A stretch of 7,306 bases of DNA from Flavobacterium sp. Its GTDB lineage: Bacteria; Bacteroidota; Bacteroidia; Flavobacteriales; Flavobacteriaceae. The stretch lies in the NCBI RefSeq assembly GCF_003525665.1, contig NZ_DQDX01000003.1, positions 1 through 7,306 on the forward strand. The letters run 5' to 3'. The position numbers and the translations under genes are program-made. The notes beneath the pieces are model-generated. The model was not told where the DNA came from. It did no database searches and saw nothing but the letters and a program-made list of their open reading frames with translations. This document shows, piece by piece, positions 6,329-7,306 of the stretch; positions within the stretch are counted from its first letter, which is position 1; each line of letters starts with the position of its first letter.

Positions 6329-7024
6329 ATGAAATCTAAAATCTTATCAATTCTATTCATCACATTTTTATTGATTAGTTGTCAAGGTCAAACTTCAAAA
6401 ACCGTTGAAACGATTGACGGTAAAACCTATGCTGATAAATTATCTTCTACTGAAAATCCGCAATTATTAGACGTTAGAACTCCAGAAGAATATGCTGTAG
6501 AACACCTTGAAAACGCTTCAAATGTGAATTGGAACGGCGATGATTTTGTTGCAAAAGCTGAAAAATTAGACAAGTCAAAACCTGTTTTCGTGTATTGCAA
6601 AGTGGGCGGAAGAAGTAATCAAGCTGCCATAAAACTATTAGAACTTGGTTTCAAAGAAGTTTATAATTTGGATGGTGGAATTATGAAATGGCAAGGCAAA
6701 AAAACTGCTAATTCAAACACAAAACCAACCGGAATGAATGCATCTGAATTTGAAAAATTAATCAATTCAGATAAGAAAGTTATCATTAATTTTTCGGCAA
6801 AATGGTGCGCGCCTTGCAAAAAAATGGCGCCGTATTTAACTAAAATGCAAGACGAATTAAAAGGTAAAATTTCTTTGATTAAATTGGATGCCGATGAAAA
6901 TAAAGCTTTAATGGAAACGATGAAATTGAATGAATTACCGGTAATTTTAATTTATGAAAACGGTAAAGAAACTTGGAGAAGTTTGGGTTATCTATCTGAG
7001 GAAGATTTGAGAAAACAGTTGTAA
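6329..7024 (+). CDS. Lipoprotein with fused rhodanese and thioredoxin domains
   Basis: A 231-residue predicted lipoprotein. Residues 1-18 form a signal peptide with lipobox LISC (lipidated C18). The next residues, QGQTSK, lack the acidic cluster associated with surface export in flavobacteria, so a periplasm-facing location is more likely. The rhodanese domain (about 28-123) has LLDVRTPEEY, the active loop CKVGGRS with catalytic C90 and R95, and the closing NLDGGIMKWQ; such domains carry sulfane sulfur as a cysteine persulfide. After a polar linker (124-137) comes a thioredoxin domain (about 138-231) with WCAPC (C160, C163) and the cis-proline P204 in ELPVI. The thioredoxin could reduce or unload the persulfide on C90, or act on other envelope thiols; this pairing is inference. 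It has its own promoter and is followed after 11 bases by a small membrane protein gene. Both active sites are intact. Confidence 0.93.
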   Translation: MKSKILSILFITFLLISCQGQTSKTVETIDGKTYADKLSSTENPQLLDVRTPEEYAVEHLENASNVNWNGDDFVAKAEKLDKSKPVFVYCKVGGRSNQAAIKLLELGFKEVYNLDGGIMKWQGKKTANSNTKPTGMNASEFEKLINSDKKVIINFSAKWCAPCKKMAPYLTKMQDELKGKISLIKLDADENKALMETMKLNELPVILIYENGKETWRSLGYLSEEDLRKQL

Positions 7025-7035
7025 AACAAAAGAAA

Positions 7036-7287
7036 ATGAAAGAAAATAAACTATCAAACTTAACAATTGAAGAACTTCTTGTAAGAAAAAAGAAGATAAG
7101 AAGTGGGTTTATTGGTTTAGGAATTGTAATGGTACTTGCAATTTCAATTTTAATTTATTTAATAAGTAAAAGCAATAATTATACTTTACTACCATTAGTT
7201 TTTTCATTTCCTTTAACTTTTTTACCAATCTTTGTTTCTTTAAATCAAATTAAAACCGAAATAAAATCAAGAAAATCTAATTTATAA
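7036..7287 (+). CDS. Small membrane protein with two predicted helices
   Basis: An 83-residue protein with a charged start (KENKLSNLTIEELLVRKKKIR, 2-22), a hydrophobic helix at about 24-43, a short polar turn (SKSNNY), a second, proline-containing helix at about 50-69, and a basic tail. By the positive-inside rule both ends are cytoplasmic. From memory, similar small Bacteroidota proteins are sometimes labelled 'redox-active disulfide protein 2', but this one has no cysteine, so that name would not describe its chemistry. It begins 11 bases after the rhodanese-thioredoxin stop and is probably cotranscribed with it. Function is not recognised. Confidence 0.75.
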   Translation: MKENKLSNLTIEELLVRKKKIRSGFIGLGIVMVLAISILIYLISKSNNYTLLPLVFSFPLTFLPIFVSLNQIKTEIKSRKSNL

Positions 7288-7291
7288 CTTT

Positions 7292-7306
7292 ATGACAGAA
7301 TTAACA
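7292..7306 (+). CDS. Start of a further gene, cut by the window edge
   Basis: An ATG four bases after the preceding stop opens a frame encoding MTELT before the window ends. The tight spacing and same strand suggest it is the next gene of the rhodanese-thioredoxin unit. Five codons are too few to identify a family or to exclude chance. Confidence 0.4.

Noticed and set aside
1..7306. A new defence, toxin-antitoxin or mobile system
   Set aside because: All recognisable genes belong to core housekeeping or envelope families, composition looks uniform, and no integrase, transposase, target-site duplication or toxin-sized gene pair was seen.

Overview
The window is AT-rich chromosomal DNA from a member of the Bacteroidota, most likely Flavobacterium or a close relative (Flavobacteriaceae). 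The evidence is the gene neighbourhood (recF beside a membrane-anchored TPR protein, ribH, mutL and two rhomboids, which from memory is a common flavobacterial arrangement), the lack of clear Shine-Dalgarno sequences, AT-rich start regions, and several matches to the Bacteroidota promoter -7 box TAnnTTTG. All complete genes look intact. I see no frameshift, insertion sequence, prophage, tRNA, rRNA or CRISPR array.

Left part (about 1-3528, minus strand): mutL is followed by two rhomboid-family membrane protease genes. mutL and the first rhomboid overlap at ATGA, and the two rhomboids are one base apart, so this is a tightly packed three-gene unit. The MutL C-terminal domain carries a degenerate version of the endonuclease motif. 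Centre (3529-5052, minus strand): a gene for a TPR protein with one membrane segment precedes ribH (lumazine synthase, riboflavin synthesis). An intrinsic terminator behind ribH separates this pair from mutL. Right part (5195-7306, plus strand): recF is divergent from the TPR gene. It is followed, from its own well-formed promoter, by a lipoprotein that fuses a rhodanese to a thioredoxin domain, then by a small two-helix membrane protein, then by the first five codons of another gene.

The genes cover housekeeping work: DNA repair (recF, mutL), flavin synthesis (ribH), envelope proteolysis (two rhomboids) and envelope sulfur/redox chemistry (rhodanese-thioredoxin). Nothing here looks like a new multi-gene system. 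The most unusual non-coding signal is a 7-base-periodic repeat family (unit CTGnnAT, reverse ATnnCAG). One copy is a 60-base inverted array between the TPR gene and ribH. A second, cut by the window edge, lies just behind the second rhomboid. Both sit a few bases after a stop codon.
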